Of a DNA stretch of 64,000 bases, positions 26,637 through 34,983 are shown in pieces. The notes below the pieces were generated by a model. That model made no database searches, had not been told where the DNA came from, and saw only the letters and a list, made by a program, of their open reading frames with translations. Both the position numbers and the translations under genes were made by a program. Position 1 is the first letter of the stretch, and the number at the start of each line of letters is the position of its first letter. Source of the DNA: Frankia sp. QA3 (GTDB lineage: Bacteria > Actinomycetota > Actinomycetes > Frankiales > Frankiaceae); the NCBI RefSeq assembly GCF_000262465.1, contig NZ_CM001489.1, positions 4,338,530 through 4,402,529 of the forward strand, given 5' to 3'.

Positions 26637-26690
26637 GATGGATCATCTCCAGCGAACTCCTCCGCCGTCCCGCCGCTTTGATCAGTATCC
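26629..26690 (-). pseudogene. hicA 3'-end remnant
   Basis: Reading leftward, ILIKAAG then a frame jump and SLEMIH ending in TAG at 26629 correspond to the last 20 residues of HicA at 24208 (ILVKQVG ... ALEVIH). The rest of hicA upstream is not recognisable in 26690-26937. Confidence 0.65.
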
Positions 26691-26937
26691 GCGCTCGCGG
26701 GGGCGCCTGGGAGCCGTTTGAGCTAAAGGTCGTGCCGATTACGCCCAACACCGCTCTTTCCCTGCGCAACAACCACGCCGGCGGACGCGCCGAGGGCGCG
26801 ATGTCGGGACATCCGGCCGGCTCCGGTCGTTCAGGGCCTGGACCCGGCTATAGCGCGTGGCCGGGACGGCGCGGCAGCCACCACCACGGATGCCGCGTCC
26901 TGCGCGAGAGACCGCTACGCCAGAGGAGTCGAACACC

Positions 26938-27474
26938 GTGACGGACGGCATCCATGGTCGTCATATCCGGCCCGACGAGGGGCCGTTGCTGCGCCGGCTG
27001 CGGCTGGCCGCACTCGCCGACTCGCCCGCCGCGTTCTGGCAGACGCTCGAGGCTGCGCGGGCGCAGCCAACGGCCGAGTGGGCGCGGCGTGCCGAGGCCG
27101 GGGCGGACTCTCCCGCGGAGCTGGTGGCGATCGTGGAACGGGCCGGCGAGGCGGTGGGCATGGTGCAGGGGTTCACCCCGACCGGCCGGCCCTGGTTACG
27201 CGAGCTGGGTGCCATGTGGATCGCACCCGCGGCCCGCGGCACCGGCGCCGCGGACGTCCTGCTGGCGACCGCGCTGGGCTGGGCCGGCCGGGCCGGCGCC
27301 GAGGCGGTGAAGCTGTGGGTGGCCCCCGCGAACCGGCCGGCGCGACGGCTGTACATCCGGCACGGCTTCGTCGTCCTCAGCGGTCCGCGGCCGGTCACGG
27401 ACGATCCGTCGGTCAAGACGTTCATCCCGATGCTGCGGCCGCTCTATCCGGCTCGGGCGCACGGCCACCGGTGA
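26938..27474 (+). CDS. GNAT-family acetyltransferase
   Basis: 178 residues. The acetyl-CoA-binding core is visible: LGAMWIAPAARGTGAADVLL (motif A with the R/Q-x-x-G-x-G/A pyrophosphate loop) and KLWVAPANRPARRLYIRHGF (motif B). The N-terminal LRRLRLAALADSPAAFWQTL segment is typical of small-molecule N-acetyltransferases. GTG 26938 has AGAGGAG nine bases upstream. The substrate cannot be told. The 3' end overlaps the convergent metalloprotein gene by 53 bases. Confidence 0.85.
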   Translation: MTDGIHGRHIRPDEGPLLRRLRLAALADSPAAFWQTLEAARAQPTAEWARRAEAGADSPAELVAIVERAGEAVGMVQGFTPTGRPWLRELGAMWIAPAARGTGAADVLLATALGWAGRAGAEAVKLWVAPANRPARRLYIRHGFVVLSGPRPVTDDPSVKTFIPMLRPLYPARAHGHR

Positions 27475-28909
27475 CGGCGTCGGCGCCACGCGCCGCCGCG
27501 AGGGACGGATCGGTACCCTCGCCGGCATTGACGGCGTGTGCGGTCCGCGACGTACGGGTCCGGGCGCAGGCGATGACGTCGTGGACGAAGGAGAGCTTCG
27601 CCTGCACGGCGGGTGTCAGGACGAACGGATAGAGATCGTCGCGCCCCATGCTGCGGTTGATCGCGTTGAGGGCGTACGTCAGCGGCAGCCACTGGGCAAC
27701 GATCTCGGCGAGCTCCGGCGAGCTCCCGCCGGGCCCGTCCACGCCGAGCGGCAGGTCGGCGGGCTCGGCGGCGTGGCTGCGTGGCGCCACCCCGAAGGAG
27801 CCGAGATCCGGGCCGGTCACCCCCAGGCCAAACTCGGCGGCGGTTCGCAACGTGTCGCGGATATGCAGGTAGTGGGCGAAGGTCTCGGCCCAGTCCTCCC
27901 ACGGGTGCATCGTGGCGTACGCGCTGACGTGGGTCTCGCGCCAGTTCTGCGGGGGGCCCTCGGCGTAGTGCCGGTCCAGAGCGGCGGAGTAGTCGAGGTC
28001 CGCGTCGCCGAACAGGTCGCGGAACTCGGCGGCCCGCCCGGAATCGGCGTCCACCAGCGAGGCCCAGTAGTAGTGGCCGGTCTCGTGCCGGAAGTGCCCG
28101 AGCAGCGTGCGGTAGGGCTCCCCGAGCTGGGTACGGACCATCTCACGGTGGGCGTCGTCGGATTCGGCCAGGTCCAGGGTGACGACGCCGTCGCTGTGCC
28201 CGGTCATCACCTTCTGCTTGGTGCTGCTCAGCAGGTCGAATGCCAGGCCGTTCGCTGGGTCGTCGACGTGGGAGACGACGGGCAGGCCGAGTTCGAGCAG
28301 CTGGGCCACGAGCCGGCGCTTGGCCGCCTCCGCCCGCTCGAACTGCTCCTTCCCCACCGGATCCGTGTCCGCCGGCCGCGTCCGCGTCAGCCGGCAGCAG
28401 ACGCACAGCCCACCGGGCCAGGCGGGTTCCGCCGACGGCATGGATCCGCCCGCGTCGGGCTCCCCGTCCACCTCGGCGACACCGGCCGCGGGATTCGCGG
28501 GCGCCGGTACGGCGATGAGCCAGTTGCAGCCGGCGAGCCGCGCGTTTGCGCAGCGCCGGTAGCGGCGCCGACGCGCCGCCGGGACGGCCTCGAGGAGATC
28601 CCGGGCGATCGGGTCCGTATCGGAACCGGCGCGCGGGACCGCCACTGAGTGGGGAACGGCCCGGTCGCCGGTCGCCGGCCCGTCGCCGAGCGCAGCCCCC
28701 ACCTCCGCGACCGGTGGCAGCTCGTAGAACACCGTCGCCGGGTCGTGGACGTCGTCACGGTCAGCCGCGCCCGCCGCCGGCGAATCGGGTACCAGGGTGA
28801 GGACCCGGCCCCCGTCCGGCTCGAAACCGAGCGGCGCACCGCACCGCAGACAGGCGGTGTTCTCGAAGAAGACGAGCTGCCCGCACCGGGCGCATCCGTT
28901 GACCTTCAC
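27422..28909 (-). CDS. Putative zinc metallopeptidase with N-terminal zinc ribbon
   Basis: 495 residues. The N-terminus has C-X2-C ... C-X2-C (Cys 6, 9, 20, 23), a zinc ribbon. The second half contains HETGHYYW (275-279), an HExxH-type zinc site, in the context LGHFRHETGHYYWASLVD, then MHPWEDWAETFAHYLH, where the Glu/His residues of EDWAETFAHYLH probably complete the site. This agrees with the putative zinc-binding metallopeptidase family (Peptidase_Mx type) of unknown substrate. GTG 28909 has GAGGGG upstream. No signal peptide, so cytoplasmic. Confidence 0.8.
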   Translation of the reverse strand: MKVNGCARCGQLVFFENTACLRCGAPLGFEPDGGRVLTLVPDSPAAGAADRDDVHDPATVFYELPPVAEVGAALGDGPATGDRAVPHSVAVPRAGSDTDPIARDLLEAVPAARRRRYRRCANARLAGCNWLIAVPAPANPAAGVAEVDGEPDAGGSMPSAEPAWPGGLCVCCRLTRTRPADTDPVGKEQFERAEAAKRRLVAQLLELGLPVVSHVDDPANGLAFDLLSSTKQKVMTGHSDGVVTLDLAESDDAHREMVRTQLGEPYRTLLGHFRHETGHYYWASLVDADSGRAAEFRDLFGDADLDYSAALDRHYAEGPPQNWRETHVSAYATMHPWEDWAETFAHYLHIRDTLRTAAEFGLGVTGPDLGSFGVAPRSHAAEPADLPLGVDGPGGSSPELAEIVAQWLPLTYALNAINRSMGRDDLYPFVLTPAVQAKLSFVHDVIACARTRTSRTAHAVNAGEGTDPSLAAARGADAVTGGRAPEPDRAAAASG

Positions 28910-29280
28910 CGGGTTCCCCTCGTTTCACGGCCCCAGCCCGCGGGCGGCAACGGGGGCGAACCCCCGAAGCCGCGGTGTACCGGCGCCAACCGGCCACGGC
29001 ATACCCCGCTGCGCCCGCCACACGCACCACATTTGCCGCCTGTCGCCTAGCCCGGACGAACCCGGACATGCTGCGGGAACCCGAGATCCAGGGCTGGTGC
29101 CGCACCACGCCGCCCCGAATCCCGCCACCATCGGTAACCAGCCGGCAACCTGGCGGGGACGTCGCACCTCCGGCCGGGCAAACCCACCGCCGGAGGTGAC
29201 ACCTTCGCGACGGAGGTCACGGATACCCCGATAGGTCCGGTCACGGATCGGGCAGTTATCCTTGACAAGCCCCCGAAAAA

Positions 29281-29308
29281 TCCTCCACGGAGGACCAACG
29301 CGAGGAGG
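29281..29308 (+). promoter_or_regulatory. Anti-SD hairpin that could switch a Shine-Dalgarno
   Basis: TCCTCC (29281-29286) can pair with GGAGGA (29289-29294, two-base loop) or instead with GAGGAGG (29302-29308), the ribosome site of the next small ORF. The two pairings exclude each other, the usual form of a translational on/off switch. No aptamer upstream was recognised. Confidence 0.4.
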
Positions 29309-29316
29309 TGGCCGCT

Positions 29317-29379
29317 GTGAGTCCTGGCGGGTGCTCCAGTAACGGCCGCTTCCTGCTAGTGGACGCCAGCTGGCGTTGA
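29317..29379 (+). CDS. Possible 20-codon small ORF
   Basis: GTG start eight bases after GAGGAGG, among the best Shine-Dalgarno sites in the window; the product is MSPGGCSSNG followed by RFLLVDASWR, then TGA. The palindrome GCTCCGGCCGGAGC starts one base after the stop. It could be a leader peptide or a small protein; homology is unknown to me. Confidence 0.4.
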   Translation: MSPGGCSSNGRFLLVDASWR

Positions 29380-29393
29380 GCTCCGGCCGGAGC
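29380..29393. other. 14-base palindrome after the small ORF
   Basis: GCTCCGGCCGGAGC is self-complementary throughout, with no U-run after it. It might be a weak terminator or a protein site. Confidence 0.35.
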
Positions 29394-29759
29394 GCGCCGC
29401 GCGCGCCCGGTCCGCGTCCACGAACCCGGGGTTGACGACTCCCGGGGCACTGCTCGGAAGTCCGGCCGCAGTCCGGCTCACGCCCCCCGCGCGCAAGCGC
29501 AGCGTGGTCGGCTGCCGTTTCTCCGGCCCGGTGTGACGTTCGTCCGTCCCCCCGCGGCCCGGCCGGCGCCTCTGCGTCGGTGCCGGCTTCCGGATCCGCG
29601 TGGCCTCTCGGCCGCGGGGCTCTGATCGGGCAGTGCACGAGCAGGTGCGGTCGATTGATGTCGTGTCGACCTGAGGCCGCCGTGGCGACGGCGCGTGCGG
29701 CCTGCTCGAGGAGTGCGCGCTCATCGGCGGTGGCCGTTGCGCGCGGATGGGGAGCTTCC

Positions 29760-31118
29760 ATGACCATCTCAGCATCGCGAACCACGGATCGTCACGGTCT
29801 CGGCACCGAACGTCTCGACCTGCCGGTCTCCGGCCGGCCCGCGCTGCTTCCCCGGGTGGACCGGGAGACGGTCAGCAGAATCGCGGAGACCATCGCCCGC
29901 TTCCTCGGCACCGGGCGTTATCTCGCGATCCAGACCGGCATCGTCATCGTCTGGATCGCCCTGAACATCGCGCTACCGCTGATGCGCTGGGATCCCTACC
30001 CGTTCATCCTGCTGAACCTGGCCTTCTCGACCCAGGCAGCCTATGCGGCACCCCTGATCCTGCTCGCCCAGAACCGTCAGGACGACCGTGACCGGGCCTC
30101 ACTCACCGAGGACCGGGCCGTCGCCGGCCGAATGCGCGAGGACACGGAGTTCCTGACCCGCGAGGTCGCGGCCCTGCGGCTCGCTCAGAGCGAGGCGGCG
30201 ACCCGCCAGTACGTCCGGGGGGAGCTGGCCGGTCAGCTGGAGGCATTGCGGGGAGATCTCGAAAGCCTGCTCCGGGAGGCCGTCGAGCTCCCGCGTCAGC
30301 CCCACGCCGCCCGCCGCTCCGGCGCGTCCTTCCAGCCCGGCACGTCCTTCCAGCCCGGCGCGGACGACCGCGCGTTGACCGGCTCGGCCGACTCCCCGGC
30401 CGCGGCCCGCGCCTGCGGGACGGGTTCCACCGAGGACGCCGACGGGCCCGGCTTCGCCCGTGCCAGGACACCGAAGCGCCCCAAGGGCGCCAAGCGCGCC
30501 CGGTCCGCAAAGGTCACGTCGACGGACGCGTCCATCGACGTCGCAACGGCCAGGATCTCGTCGGCCGACGGGCCGGCCGCCGACGGACCACCGGACGACA
30601 AATCGTCGAGCCGCCGATCGGCGGTCGACGGGTCATCGGGCCACGGGTCATCGGGCCACGGGTCATCGGGCCACGGGTCATCGGGCCACGGGTCGTCGGG
30701 CCACGGGTCGTCGGCCGACAGCCCGCGGGTTGACACCGCGAGCGATGATCCTGCTCCACCCGTCGGAGTCAGCCAGGCCGGGCACCCCGGTGGTATCTCC
30801 CGGCCCGATGAGACCGAGCCGGGCGCAGCCAGCTCCGGACCGACGATGGCGCACCTCGTCGCGAACGACAGCGCCGGTTCCCACCCCGCCCTGCCGGGGA
30901 TCGCGGGCGCGCCGATGGGGGACGATCCGGTGGACGCGGACGCAGCCAGGGCAGACGCAGGCGCCGGTGGCACCGCGACCCACCGGACGAACCGGGCTAC
31001 GGCGGGCCGCGGACATCATCGTGCCCCGCTTCACGCCGGATCAGCACGTCGATCAGCGGAACGCCCGAAATCGGGTGATTCACCCACAGTGAACACCCGT
31101 TCGCGACACGGCTCGTGA
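29760..31118 (+). CDS. DUF1003 membrane protein with repetitive C-terminus
   Basis: 452 residues. DUF1003 core: RIAETIARFLGTGRYL, first helix 54-74 (LAIQTGIVIVWIALNIALPL), the conserved WDPYPFILLNLAFSTQAAYAAPLILLAQNRQ with the second helix at 81-103, and a coiled-coil-like segment 110-175. The family is membrane-associated and of unknown function. From about 180 on the chain is low complexity, with a 15-base repeat block encoding Ser-Ser-Gly-His-Gly. ATG 29760 has GGGGAG five bases upstream. Confidence 0.88.
   Translation: MTISASRTTDRHGLGTERLDLPVSGRPALLPRVDRETVSRIAETIARFLGTGRYLAIQTGIVIVWIALNIALPLMRWDPYPFILLNLAFSTQAAYAAPLILLAQNRQDDRDRASLTEDRAVAGRMREDTEFLTREVAALRLAQSEAATRQYVRGELAGQLEALRGDLESLLREAVELPRQPHAARRSGASFQPGTSFQPGADDRALTGSADSPAAARACGTGSTEDADGPGFARARTPKRPKGAKRARSAKVTSTDASIDVATARISSADGPAADGPPDDKSSSRRSAVDGSSGHGSSGHGSSGHGSSGHGSSGHGSSADSPRVDTASDDPAPPVGVSQAGHPGGISRPDETEPGAASSGPTMAHLVANDSAGSHPALPGIAGAPMGDDPVDADAARADAGAGGTATHRTNRATAGRGHHRAPLHAGSARRSAERPKSGDSPTVNTRSRHGS
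30631..30714 (+). repeat. 15-base coding repeat, five to six units
   Basis: GGTCATCGGGCCACG occurs four times without change (30631-30690), then once with A to G (30691-30705) and in part to 30714. It encodes Ser-Ser-Gly-His-Gly in the DUF1003 gene; perfect copies indicate recent expansion. Confidence 0.92.
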
Positions 31119-31159
31119 CCGCCCGCGCCGGAGTGGCTCGAGCCAGTAGCGTTCTGTAG

Positions 31160-33028
31160 GTGCGTGCCGGCCGGTCGTGTCGCTCCCGTCCACCCCTGTC
31201 AGCGGAGTTCGAGACCGCCCGCCGGTCACTCACAGCCACCGTGCAGGACGCCGCCCGGCCTCAGGGCGGCAGCAGGCTCGAGCAGCGCGTCCACCCGGGG
31301 GCTCGGCGCGCCCTGATCCTCACCGTCACAGCCGTCGGGCTGCTGTTCGCCCCCGCGGCGTGGCTTACCCCGGCGCTGGGGGCAACCGCGGCGGGAGCCG
31401 TGGCCGCCACCGCGGCGGCTCCCACCGCGGCTGGCCAGGCCGTCGGCAGTGCTCAGGCCGGTACCGGGGGCAGTACGGCTGCCGGCAGCCAGGCGGACAC
31501 CGGCGCTCAGGCAGATCCGGCTGCCATGCCCGCGCCGCCACCCGAGGGACCCCCCGCCCCGCCGGCACCGGCGGGGCTGACCGCGCAGGCCTGGCTGGTC
31601 GCGGACGCCGGCAGCGGCGCCGTCCTCGCCGCCTCCCACCCGCACGCGCAGGATCTTCCGGCCAGCACCATGAAGATCCTTACTGCGCTGACCGTGCTCC
31701 CCGGTCTGCCGCCGGACCGGGTCATCACCGTCGATGAGAACGCCCCCCGGGTGGACGGCACCAAGGTCGGTCTGGTGCCCGGCGTCGGCTACACCGTCCG
31801 GGACCTGGCAACCGCGATGATGATCTCCAGCGGCAACGACGCGACGGTGGCCCTCGTCGAGGCCAGCGGCGGCGGCGCGGCGGTCCTGCCCCGGATGAAC
31901 GCCCTGGCCAGGTCGCTGGGCGCGCGCGAAACCGTCGCCGGCGATCCAACCGGTCTGGACAGTCCGGGGCAGGTCACCAGCGTGTACGACCTCGCCATCC
32001 TCGGCCGCGCCGCGCTCAACGACCCGATCGTGCGGGGATACCTCACCATCCCGCGGGCGTCCCTCCCCGGGCGCGGCAACCAGCGCTTCGAGATCCAGAA
32101 CCACAACTCGCTGCTCCGCACGTACGACGGCGCCATCGGGGTGAAGAACGGCTACACGGTGGCCGCGGGCGCCACGTTCGTCGGGGCCGCCACCCGCGGC
32201 GGTCGCACGCTCATCGTCGCGCTGCTGCGCGCGGCCCCCGCCTACGGCACCGACGCCCGCGCCCTGCTCGACTGGGGCTTCGCGCACGCCGGGCAGGTGA
32301 CGCCGGTCGGCTACCTGCCGAACTCCGCGGGGGCCGTGGCCGGTGACGCGACCCGGTCCATGGCCGGTGCGCAGGCGGCGGCGCAGCCCGCCTCGCCGCC
32401 GGTCCACCGGGCGGACCATTCGGGCGGCATCACCGGCGAGATCGGCCCGATGACCTGGATCGCGCTCGCGCTCACGGCGGGCGCCTGCGTCGTGACCGCG
32501 CTCATGCGGCGGACGGCCCGTCGGCGTCGCCGTCACCGTGGGCTCGGCCAGCCGGTGGGCACCTCGCCGGATGGGCCGCCGGCCCGCACCGTGAGTAGGC
32601 TCGGCGCGCGGCCACGCCGGCTCGTACCCCCTCAGCCCGACCCGCCCCCGGAGGTCTCCGACGGGTGGCGTCGACGCAGCAATGCCCGCAGCCTGGCGGC
32701 CAGCGTCGCGTCCGAATCGGTGGTCACGGACCCGCCGGAGGCGTCGGCGGGCTCGATCCGCCCGGCCCGGCTCCCGGGCACCATCGACCGGGCCGGCTCG
32801 ACGGACGACGAGTTCGGCCCTGACCCGCTCGGCCCTGACCCGCTCGATGGGGAGCCGTTCGATGGGGACACGCTCGACCGGGACGAGTCCGGGCCGGACC
32901 GGTTCGACGGCGACGGGTCCGACCCGGGCAGGGCCGGCGTGGCCGTGTCCTGGGCGGACGAGGAAGCAAGCCCGTGGGAGGTGTCGCGCCGCGAGGCATC
33001 CCGGTTCGGCGACGCAGCCGGCCGGTGA
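31160..33028 (+). CDS. dacB: D-alanyl-D-alanine carboxypeptidase (S11) with cytoplasmic tail
   Basis: Removes the terminal D-Ala from peptidoglycan stem peptides outside the membrane. Active-site boxes: STMK (Ser169-Lys172), SGN (224-226) and KNG (329-331) where KTG is usual. A signal/anchor helix lies at about 50-70 (ALILTVTAVGLLFAPAAW), a second helix at about 428-450 (MTWIALALTAGACVVTALM), then a basic stretch and a charged tail of about 160 residues. GTG 31160 has no Shine-Dalgarno, but TAGCGT at 31147-31152 fits a -10 for a leaderless start; GTG 31241 is an alternative. The last 397 bases overlap the convergent yihY gene. Confidence 0.88.
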   Translation: MRAGRSCRSRPPLSAEFETARRSLTATVQDAARPQGGSRLEQRVHPGARRALILTVTAVGLLFAPAAWLTPALGATAAGAVAATAAAPTAAGQAVGSAQAGTGGSTAAGSQADTGAQADPAAMPAPPPEGPPAPPAPAGLTAQAWLVADAGSGAVLAASHPHAQDLPASTMKILTALTVLPGLPPDRVITVDENAPRVDGTKVGLVPGVGYTVRDLATAMMISSGNDATVALVEASGGGAAVLPRMNALARSLGARETVAGDPTGLDSPGQVTSVYDLAILGRAALNDPIVRGYLTIPRASLPGRGNQRFEIQNHNSLLRTYDGAIGVKNGYTVAAGATFVGAATRGGRTLIVALLRAAPAYGTDARALLDWGFAHAGQVTPVGYLPNSAGAVAGDATRSMAGAQAAAQPASPPVHRADHSGGITGEIGPMTWIALALTAGACVVTALMRRTARRRRRHRGLGQPVGTSPDGPPARTVSRLGARPRRLVPPQPDPPPEVSDGWRRRSNARSLAASVASESVVTDPPEASAGSIRPARLPGTIDRAGSTDDEFGPDPLGPDPLDGEPFDGDTLDRDESGPDRFDGDGSDPGRAGVAVSWADEEASPWEVSRREASRFGDAAGR

Positions 33029-33960
33029 GCCTCGGGGGACGCAGCCGTTCCCGAGGGATAGACGTCCGAGGCGTAGGGCGCGGTCACCGTCCAGGCGGCG
33101 ACGAACAGCGTCCACCGCATCACGATGTTGATCCAGATGAGCAGCCCGACGATCACCGCGAACGTGCCGTAGACCGGATTGCCCGTGGTCTGGCCGATCA
33201 GCCAGGTCCCCACGACCTTGAGGATCTCCAGCCCGACAGCGCCGAGCATCGCGCCACGCACCGACCGGCTCCGGTCGGTCTGCCGCGGCAACCGCCAGAA
33301 CAGGTAGAGGAACACCGCGGTGTCGATCGCGAGGGCGACGAGCAGAGCCAGGATGCCGGTGACCCAGGCGGCGGCCGTACTGCCGGACAAACCGATCCAG
33401 TCCAGGAACGTCCCGGTCGCCGAGGTCGACAGGCTGGTGACCACGAGCGAGGCCAGCAGGGTCAGCCCGAGGCCGGCGAGGACGGTGATGTCGCGCAACC
33501 GCCGCTTGATGATGTTGCCGACGTCGATGTCCTGGTGCCAGATCAACCGCAGGGCGTCGCGCAGCGCGTCGATCCAGGCGAGGCCGGCGAGCAGCAGTCC
33601 GAGCAGACCGATGAGGCCGACACCGACCTTGGCGTTGCCGATCGAGGTGACGTCGAGCTTGTCCGCCAGCCCCGGCAGGTAGTCGTTGATCTGCTTGGTC
33701 AGGCTGTCCTGCACGTCGGGGTAGGCGTCGACCACGAACCCCGTGACCGCGAAGGCGAGCGCGACGATCGGGAAGAACGACAGGAAGGCGAAGTACGTCG
33801 CCGACGCGGCCAGCCGGTCGCCGCCGTCGGCGGTGTATCGGGAATACGCCCGAACAAGATGGTCGAGAAACGGACGTTTCGCCCTTACCGCTCCGGCGGT
33901 ATCGGAAACCGTGCCGACGCCGGCCCGAACCGCCTCACGAGGTCTGGTCACACCCGTCAA
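32632..33960 (-). CDS. YihY/BrkB-family membrane protein
   Basis: 442 residues. The core has about six helices with family motifs RYTADGGDRLAASATYFAFLSFFPIVAL, DALRLIWH, and the C-terminal NPVYGTFAVIVGLLIWINIVM. Members were once called RNase BN but are integral membrane proteins of uncertain function. The C-terminal 150 residues are Ser/Pro-rich, yet end in the plausible helix LAARLRALLRRRH. The start is TTG 33960 (GGGGGG three bases before) or GTG 33953. The tail region is antisense to the carboxypeptidase tail over 397 bases. The 2'-5' ligase gene ends 21 bases upstream. Confidence 0.88.
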   Translation of the reverse strand: MTGVTRPREAVRAGVGTVSDTAGAVRAKRPFLDHLVRAYSRYTADGGDRLAASATYFAFLSFFPIVALAFAVTGFVVDAYPDVQDSLTKQINDYLPGLADKLDVTSIGNAKVGVGLIGLLGLLLAGLAWIDALRDALRLIWHQDIDVGNIIKRRLRDITVLAGLGLTLLASLVVTSLSTSATGTFLDWIGLSGSTAAAWVTGILALLVALAIDTAVFLYLFWRLPRQTDRSRSVRGAMLGAVGLEILKVVGTWLIGQTTGNPVYGTFAVIVGLLIWINIVMRWTLFVAAWTVTAPYASDVYPSGTAASPEAHRPAASPNRDASRRDTSHGLASSSAQDTATPALPGSDPSPSNRSGPDSSRSSVSPSNGSPSSGSGPSGSGPNSSSVEPARSMVPGSRAGRIEPADASGGSVTTDSDATLAARLRALLRRRHPSETSGGGSG

Positions 33961-33981
33961 TGTCCCCCCGGCGACGCCTGC

Positions 33982-34677
33982 TCATTCCCGTGAACCGATG
34001 CCGGCGCGTCGCCCTCCGTCGCCGTTCGGTTCGGATTCGTCCCCCTGCTGCCCGAACGGGAAGAAGCGTAGTTGCCGCCAGCGTAGGTCGGCCCCTCTTT
34101 CGTAGAGCCCGAACCCTCGCACGTCGAACTGCGCCTGGTAGTCGGCCAGTGCCTCGTAGGCGCGGTCGAGACCGTCCTCGTCGAGGTCGTGAGCCACGGT
34201 GACATGGGGGTGGTAGGCGAAGCTCAGCGGACGTTCCAGCGGGCCGGATCGCACCGCCGCCGCCAGCGTCGCGCAGCGGGCCGCACCGGCGACGAGTGCG
34301 ACGAAGACAACGGGTGACAGTGGGCGGAATGTGCCCGAGCCTCGCAACCGAATCGTGAACGGACCGTTCGGACGGGCGAGCTGCGCCAGATGACGCTCGA
34401 TCGCCGGTAGATCGGCCAGCCGGACCGTCGTCGGCCCGAGGAGGGTGACGTGCGGAACGATGAGGGCGGCATTGGGATCACCGAGCCGCTCCCGCCAGTC
34501 CTGGAGCTCGGTCCGGTAGGGCTCGGGAATGCCGATCGCCACGCCTATGTCGGCCAGGTCCACCGCGTCGGCCGGGCGGGTCGGATCCGCCGCGCGCACC
34601 GGGCCGACCGCGGACGCCGGATCGATCCCGGCCTCTGGTTCGACGCCGGCTCCTGGTTCGATCGACCTTTCAGTCAT
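33982..34677 (-). CDS. 2'-5' RNA ligase/phosphodiesterase-like protein
   Basis: 231 residues with the two HxTx motifs of the 2H phosphoesterase superfamily: HVTLLG (76-81) and HVTVAHD (158-164), in the right order and spacing, within a fold starting ADIGVAIGIPEPY. The first 40 residues are Asp/Pro/Ala rich. Members act on cyclic or 2'-5' phosphodiesters of RNA or nucleotides; the substrate here is unknown. It is followed by yihY on the same strand after 21 bases. Confidence 0.85.
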   Translation of the reverse strand: MTERSIEPGAGVEPEAGIDPASAVGPVRAADPTRPADAVDLADIGVAIGIPEPYRTELQDWRERLGDPNAALIVPHVTLLGPTTVRLADLPAIERHLAQLARPNGPFTIRLRGSGTFRPLSPVVFVALVAGAARCATLAAAVRSGPLERPLSFAYHPHVTVAHDLDEDGLDRAYEALADYQAQFDVRGFGLYERGADLRWRQLRFFPFGQQGDESEPNGDGGRRAGIGSRE

Positions 34678-34983
34678 GCGCGACCGGCACCGTGGCAGAC
34701 GCGGCGCCCGCGACGTCCCACCCCAAGATCGTCACTCTCGGTACTCGTGGGCACGCCATCACCGGGTCGGTGACCGGCCGTCGGGATCGGTGTCGCCGAG
34801 GAAAGCATGCCGACATCATGGCCCACGGACGCCGCCTGTCTCCCGCGGACCAGAAGACCGCGACCCGGCCGCCCGAGGATCAGGCCAAAACAGTGGCAAC
34901 CCGCCATATGGGCCGGGCGGATGGCGGGAGGATCCCGACAAGTCCAGCGCAGCCCGCGCCGCACGCCCCACCCCTCGATCCGG
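34678..34983. other. Intergenic region, no gene seen
   Basis: 306 bases upstream of the 2'-5' ligase gene and downstream of the serine hydrolase gene. Short open frames have no domain or Shine-Dalgarno; the ligase promoter should be here. Confidence 0.45.

Larger units (their letters stand above)
28910..29759. other. Long noncoding stretch with one strong-SD small ORF
   Basis: 850 bases without a normal gene. Long open frames exist on the minus strand (28925-29785), but their composition (Arg/Pro/Gly runs, no domain) suggests they are shadows. Seen in it: near-identical GCCGGAGGTGAC/GACGGAGGTCAC segments near 29190-29222, a hairpin at 29281-29294, a small ORF at 29317-29379 and a 14-base palindrome at 29380-29393. 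Confidence 0.5.

Noticed and set aside
28925..29785. Long leftward open frame of about 286 codons
   Set aside because: No domain, Arg/Pro/Gly-rich composition typical of antisense or non-coding frames at 72% GC, overlaps a small ORF with a far better ribosome site, and its start lies inside the DUF1003 gene.
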